64,000 nucleotides of DNA, taken from the NCBI GenBank assembly GCA_963665395.2, contig OY762251.1:1-64000 (forward strand), given 5' to 3'. The notes beneath the pieces were generated by a model. That model did no database searches and was not told the origin of the DNA. It worked only from the letters and a program-made list of their open reading frames with translations. Positions 52,576 through 61,800 of this stretch are shown in pieces. Source of the DNA: Bin87 sp963665395. GTDB lineage: Bacteria; Chloroflexota; Dehalococcoidia; Lucifugimonadales; UBA3495. Position 1 is the stretch's first letter; each line of letters opens with the position of its first letter. The position numbers and the translations under genes were made by a program.

Positions 52576-52899
52576 GCTGCGCGACTCGTGAACATCCCGA
52601 TGACCAACTGACCCAAGCACAGGTGAAGTGAAGCTGCGCCCACGCCAACGGAGTATCCGCCGTCCAACCCGCAGCCCGCTGGTGTCAGTGATCCGCTGGC
52701 GGCCGGGTCTGCCGGGACGCAATCCTTGTTCGCGCCATCCACCAGGATCAACCACGCACGGGATGTCGCTCGCCGACGAGCGCGCCGGGCCTTCCTGCCC
52801 GTTGGTCAACTCATACCGGTGGAAATTGTCGAACACGGCATCGGTCTGCGCCCCGGCGAGAGCGCTATGGGATCAATCCAGTCAAACGAGGCAAGCACT

Positions 52900-53400
52900 G
52901 TGCAGCAGCAAGAGCCCATCGTCATCGCTACCGACTACACCAGCCGCGAAGACCTGTCCATCTCCGTTGACGGGCTCACGCGTACCCACTTTCCCCAAAC
53001 TGTCATTGCGAGCGCAGCGCGGCAATCTTCCCCAAACTGTCATTGCGAGCGCAGCGCGGCAATCTTCCCCAAACTGTCATTGCGAGCGCAGCGCGGCAAT
53101 CTCGTCGAGGTAACGAACGTCGCTCTTGGAACGAGATCGCCGTCCGCCAGCGGCGGACTGCGCTCCTCGCGATGCCAAACTGGGTACGCGGGAGCCATTT
53201 TGGTAGCTTGTCAGAAGCAGGATTTACCGGATTTATAGGATGTGCCGGATTGGGTGCGACGCTGCCGTCGGATGATCTCAATCCTGATAATCCGTCAAAT
53301 CCGGGAAATCCTGCTTCTGACATTCCGCCCCCGGAAAGTGGGTACGCGTGAGCCGTTGACGGGTTGTTGCAAGGCCAGACTGTTGTCGCATCTCTGATCT
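52900..53400 (+). pseudogene. Paralogue of the 50315 gene, interrupted by a family C element
   Basis: GTG 52900 follows CGAGGCAAGCACT, the same leader as the paralogue. It reads VQQQEPIVIATDYTSREDLSISVDG, then enters the element at 52974. On the far side, after removal of element and one target copy, the frame continues LLQGQTVVASLIFAHLLG, matching the paralogue's helical part. Beyond about 53400 it runs into the antisense of a transposase fragment, so the C-terminus is missing as well. Confidence 0.65.
52974..53353. mobile_element. Miniature element, family C, copy 3 (380 bp, expanded)
   Basis: Ends GCTCACGCGTACCCACTTTCC and its inverse, with an exact 9-bp duplication CGTTGACGG (52965-52973 and 53354-53362). 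Inside are three tandem units of 'CCCCAAACTGTCATTGCGAG...GGCAATCT' (52994-53105) followed by the inverted half and about 100 bp of unrelated sequence containing the inverted pair CAGAAGCAGGATTTACCGGA / TCCGGGAAATCCTGCTTCTG. No gene inside. Confidence 0.8.
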
Positions 53401-53636
53401 TCGCCCACCTGCTCGGATGTCGCCTCGACGAGGTAGAGTGCCCAGAGCCAGACCCGCAGTGGTATTGTCGAGTCGCTCAGGAAGTAGTTGTCGCGCACGG
53501 TGAACCGGTGGCCGCAGGTCCGGCAGCGGAATTGAACCGGGATTTTCTTGGGGCGCTTGAAGCTGCGGCACGGCCGGACGTCCTCGGAGCCGCAGTCCGG
53601 TTTGGCGCACTCTAGCACTCTACCCCGTGCGGCCAA
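53400..53636 (-). pseudogene. N-terminal fragment of a zinc-ribbon transposase
   Basis: The frame reads LECAKPDCGSEDVRPCRSFKRPKKIPVQFRCRTCGHRFTVRDNYFLSDSTIPLRVWLWALYLVEATSEQVG. The double CxxC ribbon followed by 'FTVRDNYFLSDSTIPL..WLWALYLV' is how IS1/IS1595-like transposases begin. It stops at the junction with the broken paralogue at about 53400, so the catalytic domain is absent. Confidence 0.55.
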
Positions 53637-54483
53637 CGGTAGGCGATCAGCGCTTGATCGGCCGATTCCTCGGAATGGGCGTGGAGGTCAAAGACCTCCA
53701 GCATAGACAGCGATCCCAGGGGACGGGAAACAAACGGCCCGGGCGCCGTGGACTGACGCGATGCGCTATGCGGGTCAGGAAAAGGTGTGGGGGTCAAATT
53801 CTTCTCTCCGGTTGGCTTGGTTTTGGGACGAGACCGCGGGTGCTGTTAACATGGTGGGACTGCCCGGGATGTTTGTTTGAGCGCTTCTCCTTTGATTGTG
53901 ATTCGGCGCGGAGTTGGAATCTCAACGTCAAAATGGAAATTAATTCGGAATTGTACCAGATTCGGTGGTTTCCGTAATATCACGCCGAAATACTCAAAAT
54001 AACACAATCCGCTTTAGTATGTTATTGGGCCATTTTATTGCGGTCTGTGCGGATTAATGCGTATTTTATTACGAAAACCGTTTTCCATCCGCAAATGGCA
54101 TTTATGGTTGAAAAAACGCGTTTATCAGGCAAACTCAACGTTTTACCGCCGCTTTCACCGGCTATATCACGAAAAACAAAGAAAGTTATGTGTGCCATGT
54201 GAAACCGGATGAATTGCAACGTCCGTGATGGCGGATTTCGTTAGAACAGCGTATAGCTCAATATGACGAAAATCGTCGCCCCCCCCCGCAACCAACATTC
54301 CGTCATCCGCTGCCCAAACCATCGGTTGCCCGCGACAGGGCCAGTCCCACGACTTTTGACGGCCATTGGCGGGTCCATCCTTCCTACGCCGGAAATGCTC
54401 CGTCGCTCGCTCTATCCACCCCAATGTGCGCCGGGCCAGTATGTGCCGGCGGTAACGGCCCAGCCGGCCTGATGTCGCCCGCA
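53637..54483. other. AT-rich, gene-free patch
   Basis: From about 53870 to 54240 the base composition drops sharply in GC (runs such as TTTTATTACGAAAACCG and GGAAATTAATTCGGAATTG) compared with the GC-rich surroundings. The frames in it (for example minus 54022-54219) look random. It may be a foreign insertion, a matrix for integration, or an old regulatory region. No terminal repeats were found. Confidence 0.5.
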
Positions 54484-55720
54484 TCATGCCTGAAGGACGC
54501 TATCCTTTGTGGTGCCAACAGTGTCGTTGTCCAGCGATTCCGTCGGGTTAATGGAAAGGGAATTTGTCAGTACTGTCGTTTGGAGGTCAATGGGGGCGGA
54601 CGCCTGGGCGCCACGGTTGTGGCGCCGGTTGGTAGGTTGTGCCAGGGCACGAGCGTACTTGCGCACCGTGTTTCGTGAAACGCCCAGTTGCCGCGCGATC
54701 TCGCGTGGCGAGATGCACTGGACTCTGGCCTCCTGCACGGTCTTCCAGAGCGCCAGTTGGCGAGGCGACGGCGGCCGTTCCTCCAGATCTTGGGTTTCGC
54801 ATTCGCTGCTGCCGACGGGGTCGTCATCTTCGACGATGGGATCGGGCTCCAGGTAGGCCAGGTTTCGCAACCGAGGTTGGCTCGAGGCGATGGTTGCCCA
54901 GACGATCACAATGCGGCCGACTTCTGGAGCGGCAGCCAGAGCGCCGTGGGAAACGCGCAGGGCTGCATCAGTCCAGTAGCCGGGGACGTCGAATTCCAGG
55001 ATGACGGCGTGGTGGACGACCCGGTCGATGGCGGCCGCGGTGGACATGGGATTGGCGAAGATGCACTCCCACTGCGAGATGACCAGGTTGGACGCGATGC
55101 CCAGCGACCTGCGCTCGTAGCGTTCGGCGATCAGGGTGAAAATGACCTCGGACTTCTCGTTGCCCCATGTCAAGCGCGGGGCATGCTCCGGGCAGGGCTA
55201 TCGCATATGGACGGTTTAACGCCCGTCATTCCGGCGAAAGCCGGAATCCAGTGACCGAATTCGTTAGTCATATTTCAGATTCGTTCAGTTTTTGACCGAT
55301 GGACTCCGGCTTCCGCCGGAGTGACGAGGTTGAAATTTCATATGCGATAGCCCTGATGCTCCGGGGCAGGTAACCCAGGTCATCCAGGAGCAGGATGTCG
55401 AAGTGGTCCAGCTTGCGCAGTGCCGGGACAGGTCGAAGTCCCGCTTGGCGGCCAGCAGGTCCTCTGCTTTCCGCAGGGGCGGGCTCTGCGCCAGTCGGTA
55501 GGCCGGTGCGAAGAGGACGGAGTGGCCGGCTTCCGCCAGTCCGACAGCGCCAGTGCCGGGGCTTCCGGCGGTTTAGGCTCGGCCAGCTCCCGCACCTCGG
55601 CGTAGTCGAAAGGTTTGCCAGTCTCCGGCAGCAGGGACAGGGCGCTATCCACATTGGGCACCATGGTGCTGGCCGCCAGGTGCAGGACCGGCACGAGCGC
55701 ATTCCTTATTGTCGTCAATC
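54484..55720 (-). pseudogene. istB: IS21-type element relic (istA end and istB), interrupted by a family B element
   Basis: From 55720 the istA C-terminus reads VLHLAASTMVPNVDSALSLLPETGKPFDYAEVRELAEPKPPEAPAL. istB pieces follow (HSVLFAPAYRLAQ, LLAAKRDFDLSR, LRKLDHFDILLLDDLGYLP with the Walker B aspartates). A family B element (55193-55355) and a 19-bp palindrome (55163-55181) break the gene. It resumes as NEKSEVIFTLIAERYERRSLGIASNLVISQWECIFANPMSTAAAIDRVVHHAVILEFDV. The tail then joins an HTH segment (SPREIARQLGVSRNTVRKYARAL) like an istA N-terminus. Several frameshifts make it inactive. IstB is the ATP-dependent helper of IS21 transposition. Confidence 0.75.
55193..55355. mobile_element. Miniature element, family B, copy 3 (163 bp)
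   Basis: Perfect ends CAGGGCTATCGCATATG and its inverse, with an exact 10-bp target duplication ATGCTCCGGG (55183-55192 and 55356-55365). The interior holds REP palindromes (55228-55247 and about 55303). Inserted within the istB relic. Confidence 0.85.
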
Positions 55721-56325
55721 AGCTATCGTGAACTGGCGCTTTTCCACCAGGGTGCCCGTACCAAACTCCACCGGCTCCACCCCTGTCATTCTTGATTCGA
55801 CCGAATACTACTGAAAGAATTGTAGGCCATCGACAGAACCCGTTGGTGAGAATTGACCCTGGGTTGCGAGAGAAGTGAACGCGCCGGTCGATGATGTTCT
55901 GGAGATGCGGCAGTCACGATGAGGCTAACGGTTCAACCAGTTTGTTGACCACTGTCTCTAACCGCACCGAATCGCGTCATTTTTGCCGGCGTTCAGAGGG
56001 GCGATACCACCTTCCGACGTTGGAAGGACTCCGTCCTCCGGGCATTCCTAATCGGCTCCCGGGTGGCTGAAGCCTGTGCGTGCGCTGCATATCGCTGGAG
56101 CGCCGGCCAGGGCGGTTGCGTACAAGATGGCACCCAGTGTTCAGGTGGGCCCTGGACCATCGAGATGGCCATCGATGCCGCTGGAGTCCCGGAAATTGAC
56201 ACCGGATTGCCGGCAAAATTACCGGTCTTGACGGCGCTGATGGTCGGCAAATCCGAGCTGCCCGGTTCGCCACGCCAATCGAGTTTGGTGTGGCGTGATG
56301 CCGTCCAATGCTGTCGGCATCTGTG
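55721..56325. other. Spacer between IS relic and integrase region; no gene supported
   Basis: Minus-strand frames here (for example 55977-56441) have no family resemblance and an unnatural composition. The part nearest the integrase contains GATGGTCGGCAAATC (56239-56253), a relative of the direct repeats described next. Confidence 0.45.
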
Positions 56326-56524
56326 AATTTGGTCGGCAAAATAGCGAAAACGGCCCCTTTCGGAGCCGCTTCCAAGTAGGAAATCCGGGGATTGGTGCCG
56401 AGGGGCGGATACGAACATACCCGCTCGTGGGGTGATGTCAAGTGTGGTATTCCTACTCAAATCCGCGGTTGCGTGCCGTCCAATATCCTCCGGTTCTGAC
56501 AATTTGGTCGGCATTTGGTCGGCA
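56326..56524. promoter_or_regulatory. Direct repeats AATTTGGTCGGCA beside the integrase (candidate arm-type or att sites)
   Basis: The 13-mer AATTTGGTCGGCA occurs at 56326-56338 and 56501-56513, and minus its first base again at 56513-56524, directly in tandem. A partial copy is at 56239-56253. All are on the same strand and end two bases before the integrase stop codon. Tyrosine integrases commonly bind such spaced direct repeats as arm sites around attP, so this is a plausible attachment region; the crossover site was not identified. Confidence 0.5.
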
Positions 56525-56525
56525 A

Positions 56526-57710
56526 TCACGCGGCTACGGTATCAATAGCCTCGTCGCCACCGATCATGTCCTCCGAACCATCCCGAGACTCCGCCATGGT
56601 CCGGGCAAAATCGTCTGCCGCCTGCCGCTGCCAGCCGGGCAAGGCGTGGGCGTAAATCTTCATGGTGATGGTCGGGTTGGCGTGTCCCAATCGCTGCGAT
56701 ACCACCGCCGGATTGGTTCCCTGCTCAACGGTGACCGAGCCGTGAAAATGGCGGAGATTGTGGGGCTTCGCTTCCGGATGGCCGACCTTCTTGCCCAGGC
56801 TCTGCACCCTTCGGGTCAGTTTCATGGGATTGAGCCATTGACCCAACGGGTCCGCGAACACGATGCCGTTGTCAGCGTACGCATCGGCCAACTCCGCTTT
56901 CTCAAAGTCTTGGCGTTCCTTGTGCCGTCGCAACACCGCCACGGTGCTGCCGTCGAGGCTTACGGTCCGGCTCCCGCGCTCGGTCTTGGGTTTTGAAAGG
57001 TGCAGCCCGTTGGAACGTCGGCCCAAAGACGACGTAATGCGCATTTCAGCCTTTTCCAAATCCACCGCGTCCCAGCGCAGGGCCAGCAGTTCCCCCCTGC
57101 GTATCCCGGTGTACACCAACAGGTACAGGGCGGGATACAACCAGTCGCCAAGCTGTTTCGCCAGTTCCAGCATCCGATTGACGGCATCCATTGGCGGCGG
57201 TTGGACCTCCCGGTCCGGTTCCGGTGGCGCCTTGGCCGTCGAGACGGGATTTCTTGAGATTAGCTCCAGGCGCAGGGCGTGTTTCATGGCTCCTGACAGC
57301 ACGGTGCGCACCAGGTTGACGCCCTTGGGGTCCATGCCATTGTCCAGCAGGTTGTTCTGCAAGGACTGAACGTGGGGCGGACTGAGACGCTTCAGTTCGA
57401 TGTGGCCCAGCGCAGGGATCAGGTGGTTGTGGACGATGCCGCGGTAGCGGTCCTGGGTAGCCTGGCCGAGATGTCCTTCGACGCAATCGGACATCCAACG
57501 GGGAAGCCAGTCGCGCATCATGATGCGTTCGGTGGACGGTACGATGCCGCCATCCAACTCAGTGAGCAATTCGCGTAACCGCTGCTGGGCCTGTTTCTTG
57601 GTTCCTTTCACCGAGACGAAGCGCCGGATGCGTTTGCCGCGTTCGTCGCGCCCGAGGTCAATGGTAATTTCCCAGCTGCCGGGACTGCGCCTTCTGATGC
57701 TTCCAGTCAT
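56526..57710 (-). CDS. Tyrosine recombinase/phage-type integrase
   Basis: 394 residues. It has an N-terminal arm-binding segment (GSIRRRSPGSWEITIDLGRDERGKRIRRFVSVKGTKKQAQQRLRELL) and a SAM-like core-binding domain (DWLPRWMSDCVEGHLGQATQDRYRGIVHNHLIPALGHIELKRLSPPHVQSL). The catalytic domain has Arg in LVYTGIRRGELLALRWDAVDL (near 207), HNLRHFHGS (His-x-x-Arg near 318), SQRLGHANPTITMKIYAHAL (His and catalytic Tyr near 352). It carries out site-specific integration and excision of a mobile element. Its start is ATG 57710. The excisionase-like genes at 49508 and 51176, the MT-A70 gene and the direct repeats next to its 3' end fit one integrative element. Confidence 0.93.
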   Translation of the reverse strand: MTGSIRRRSPGSWEITIDLGRDERGKRIRRFVSVKGTKKQAQQRLRELLTELDGGIVPSTERIMMRDWLPRWMSDCVEGHLGQATQDRYRGIVHNHLIPALGHIELKRLSPPHVQSLQNNLLDNGMDPKGVNLVRTVLSGAMKHALRLELISRNPVSTAKAPPEPDREVQPPPMDAVNRMLELAKQLGDWLYPALYLLVYTGIRRGELLALRWDAVDLEKAEMRITSSLGRRSNGLHLSKPKTERGSRTVSLDGSTVAVLRRHKERQDFEKAELADAYADNGIVFADPLGQWLNPMKLTRRVQSLGKKVGHPEAKPHNLRHFHGSVTVEQGTNPAVVSQRLGHANPTITMKIYAHALPGWQRQAADDFARTMAESRDGSEDMIGGDEAIDTVAA

Positions 57711-58447
57711 AATGTTTTTGCCCTCGATTTTCGTGGAGATTGGTTCCGTAGCAGTTCCCGCTGAATGCTACAGCAATTCATTTTATTCGGAAGTCGAATC
57801 TCAGGTGTTCTCACCGGCAAATTCACCGTCTACGGCGAACTTACGGCATCGCTTAGTGGAACGGCCTGCTAACCGGAGTTTCTTAACATAATCGTACCAT
57901 GCAATGGATAATGCGCGCTCTGGGGTGCATCCTCAACAAACGCCAGCATTGAGTGAACCCTGGCAAGGGCAAAACATCCTTGTGCGTCCGGGCAGGCTCC
58001 GCCATAGCGGGGATTTGGGTGGTCGAGCGACGCTACTCGCCGGTTTAGGCAAACGATGAGCGGTTTCATCCCGTCGGCGATGAGGGCGGTGCCTACGTCG
58101 CAGGATCCGGTGTAAGATTAGGGGAATTGGAATCTCCCTGACGCCGGATTCGGATGGGCAGCAAGGGTGGCGCATGATCGGTAGGCAAACTGCGCTACTG
58201 GGATGCTTGCGTTCCGGGTTTGCCGACCAGGGGGCGACTGTGAAAGCTTCGTAGTGTGCCGCCCTGACTCCCGCCACCCCCTCTGTCAAGAGCGTCCGCC
58301 GCCGTTGGTCAGCGGCGGGTTCACTATGCCGGCGGAGGATGCGCCCGCGCTACGGGCTGGCGTCATCATTTTCGATGCCGGAAAGGCCGTCGTTAGCAAG
58401 TCAGCGATCACTGTGGGAGCACACGTCCACGCCACCCAACTGGCCCA
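57711..58447. other. Spacer upstream of the integrase; no gene supported
   Basis: About 740 bp. The first 150 bases upstream of the integrase are AT-richer (GCAATTCATTTTATTCGG) and should contain its promoter. No tRNA gene was found that might serve as attachment site. Short frames in the rest look random. Confidence 0.5.
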
Positions 58448-58633
58448 GTGGAGGCCATTCAGCGAGCCAAGCTGGAAGGACTTTCCCTGAGAGCCATCGC
58501 TCGGGAACTCGGAGTCGCACGGGAAACCGTGCGCAAGTACGTCCACGCCGAGAAGCCACCTACCGAGAAGCCTAGCGCCAAAGAACGCAACAGGCTAATG
58601 ATGCTACGGAAATCCTCCAACGTTTCCAACTAG
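58448..58633 (+). pseudogene. istA: N-terminal fragment of an IS21 istA transposase
   Basis: MEAIQRAKLEGLSLRAIARELGVARETVRKYVHAEKPPTEKPSAKERNRL is the helix-turn-helix start of IstA ('LSLRAIARELGVxRxTVRKYV' followed by a proline-rich linker). The frame stops at 58633 without the integrase domain. It is unrelated in orientation to the IS21 relic at 54.5-55.7 kb, so at least two IS21 copies have decayed here. Confidence 0.65.
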
Positions 58634-58828
58634 CCATTTGCACATTTTCGCTTTTCATTTGCTGGGACAAAATCCCTGGAAAACGACACGCCGATTACAG
58701 ACTCTGGTGCGGTCCGCTCCGTCTTTTACGTCCGTCGTGGTGCACCACGTGCCGGAGCCGCTGTGTAGGTAACAAGCCTCATTGCGGCAGCCGTAAACCT
58801 TTAGACGCTATTTAATTTACGCTGGCAC

Positions 58829-61800
58829 TCAACTGGCTGGTTGATGCACAACGGGTGCCGGCGCCGGGGTAACGAAGTCATCCCGCATGATGTAAGCGGC
58901 GGAAGAACCGACTATGACGAGTTGGTCCAATATGTACAGAACTGCGTCACGCAGCCTCGGGACCGATTTCAAGCGCGAGGGTTCACCGTGCACGTACCGC
59001 CCGAGCAAAGACTCCAGGTAGAATACGGTGTTCCCATCGCTGAGCAAGATTGCCGGCGCGTCCTCTTGGAGGATATGAGCTACAACTGAAAAAGCGTCAG
59101 GCAACGACCTCCGCCCGACCCCGTGCAAATATCGAGTGTACGCCAGCATGACCGGCGACGCAGCCGGCATACGCGTCGCGAATGAATTCACGTCATCCCA
59201 ATGGCCCTCCAATAGGAGCCTGTCTTTTATGTCTTCTTCCCAAGGCAGGGTAAACAGGATGTAGTTCACCAACGACGTGCCCGTGGAGTATCCGTCGGCG
59301 ATAGAAGATGCCCACGGCGCGTTGACTGCTTTGTCGGCGAAAGCGTTCCAGACGTACCAAAAACAGGATTGACCGCCGTTGGCGATGCCTCCCCGCGCAA
59401 TCAGGGACAAGACGAAAGTATCCACCTCCGACGGATACTTGGCGACCGCTTCCAGAAACGGCTGGCAACAGCGCAGAGCCTCGTCAGGCGGTAAGGTCAA
59501 GACGAACTCGGAGATTCGCTGCATCATTGCGTAATTAGAGTCGGAGTGCCATTCCACTTCGTGGTCCTTTGTGCGTGCCTCCCAAGATTCAAACACAGCT
59601 TGCGCCATCTTCTCATGAAGTTCTCTAGCCAGTGCTGCATTTGTCGTGCCCGACAAAATGATCGAAAGAGGCACAATCACTGACCGGGCCGACCAGGTAT
59701 CGAAATCCAGCGATGCGATTTCCGCCTCAGAATCGATTCCTCCCTTGATGAAAGCGTCCCTTACCACCGTTGCTGGAATGGTCTGGCCATGCCACCCATA
59801 ATCCGCGACCTGGCGCGGCTGGGAGGTTGCAAACCCGTGTCCTAACCATCGCTTTATTCTCTCTCCGATTCCCCGATCCTGTGTATCCACCTTTTCGTCA
59901 AGAGTCCGCCCGGACATGGCAAAGGCACCGGCGCACCGCATCAGGAGGTCCTGGTTGCCAGACCCCATGTAGCGGCGTATGCCTTCGGCGCTCCAGACTT
60001 TAACTTGGTCTGATGCGTGAGTGATCGAACGTGCTACAGCGGCCAAAACCTGGGCATTCTCGGGTTGCAAGGTGAGAACCATCGGAAGTACGAAAGCTGC
60101 CGGACGGTCGGCCTGGGTGGCATGGTTTGATACTTTGATCAGATGGTCCGGGCTGTCGCATTCCCGTTCTATTTCCTTGGTGGCGGTTCTCAAACACCAT
60201 AGCTGATCATCCGTCGTCATCTCGTGCCAGTGGTCTCGGATGCAAATTGCTGCGATATATCCCACGCCGTTGTCGGCAAAATCGGTTGCCAGCTGTTGGC
60301 TGATCTGTAGTTCTTTGGCTTGTGCCAGCGCGGTAGGCCATGTCATCCCGCCGTTATCGTGCTGGCGCCGTTCCCACTCAGCGAGTCCCCAACCCAGCAG
60401 TCCGAGGGAAGCGCCGACCAGTTCGCGTTCTTGGGCGCTTTCATCCAGGTAGTGTTGCAATTTGGGGTCCATTTCCTTGATGCGGGGCCTGAACGCTACC
60501 TCCGTGTTGCCTTCGTCTTCGCCCGGAGAGCTGTTTGGGAGCGAAATCTCTTCGCCCAATTCCCATTTGCGTATGTCCATCCTGTGCAGGGCCAATAAGA
60601 ATATCTGGTCATCTTCGGTTCGGGCATCGCCCTCCGGGATACCTTCGTGGTGGCGGTCAATGATGTCCCGGACTTCTTCGGCTCTGCCTGTGAGTTGCAA
60701 TTGGCTGGCCAAAGTTTCAAGATGGCGCTTCCGGTGCTCCAACCCGTCCGCCCGTTCACGTTCACCGTGATGGCGATTCGCTGCCGGGAATCTCTTCGAC
60801 ATGGCATTTAGCATCACGGCGTCACGTTCTTTAACCATCCGATGGAGGTCAAGCCGGAAAGCCTTACGAGAAGTCAGCAGAGCTAAAGCCGCCATCGCAC
60901 TGGCCGCCGGGTATGCGTTGCACACGCTGGCTACCACCGCCGTGGTCATCACGTTGTTGCTTTCAACCAGCAGTTTAACAAGCCAAGACTCGACGGGTGC
61001 TCCGTTCTCGCACAAGTCCAGCAGCCAAAACTCCAGAGCCATCAACGCGCTCTGAATGACGTAGGGGGCGACCGACGTACCCCGGTACGCCAGCCACAGG
61101 CGCTCGTTAGCCCATTGTTCGACTTTACCGTACCCTGGTACTGTGAGAGTGATGCGAAAGGCCGGCTCCAAGGCTCCGGAGCCGGACCTACGCTCGCCGT
61201 ACCAGTCAGCAGCATGGTTAGCGAGGTCCAGTACTAGACCGACGCCGATCTCAGGGTGTTGCTTCAGCAGCCACAAAAACGGTCCTTGCATCGCACTGGG
61301 GGGAAATAATCCAGTGACGGTGTCGTGACGCAATCCGAATTCATGGTCATTGTCCGGCATCCAATACGGCAAGGTGCGCTCCGGGTTTTCCGCCGAGAGA
61401 CACCACCAGGACAGCGCTAAGTCGGCCATCAATTCGGGGAAATCACGACAGGCTGTCGCACCCTCAATCCCACCGAGCAGAATCTCGGCCAGTTCCTTTT
61501 CGACTGATCCTCGTTGGTTAGCGCGAGCGGAAGCCTTTTCGACCAGATCCACGAAGCGCGGGCCATCGCCCCGGGGCACTTTGGCTATGACTTGGAGGAT
61601 GCGCTTCCGCTGGTCGTTTCCCCTCCATCCCTCACGTTGGTCAAGCAGGCTGAACGCGATCCTGCCAACTGATATTGCCCCGTCCGGCGCCGGTGTCGAA
61701 AGGCTCGCTCCCTGCGCCCAGTCCTCCATCAAACCGATGAGCAACCCTGCGTGAGTTGGGGCCAATGCGTCGAACTCTTCCGCCGCCAGTTCCATGACGG

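Noticed and set aside
52981..53105. Possible CRISPR array (three regularly spaced repeats)
   Set aside because: The units are directly abutting copies of the dispersed repeat with no unique spacers, and no cas genes are present.
57711..58447. A gene upstream of the integrase (minus 57933-58289)
   Set aside because: No recognisable domain, no ribosome site, and composition resembling random translation.
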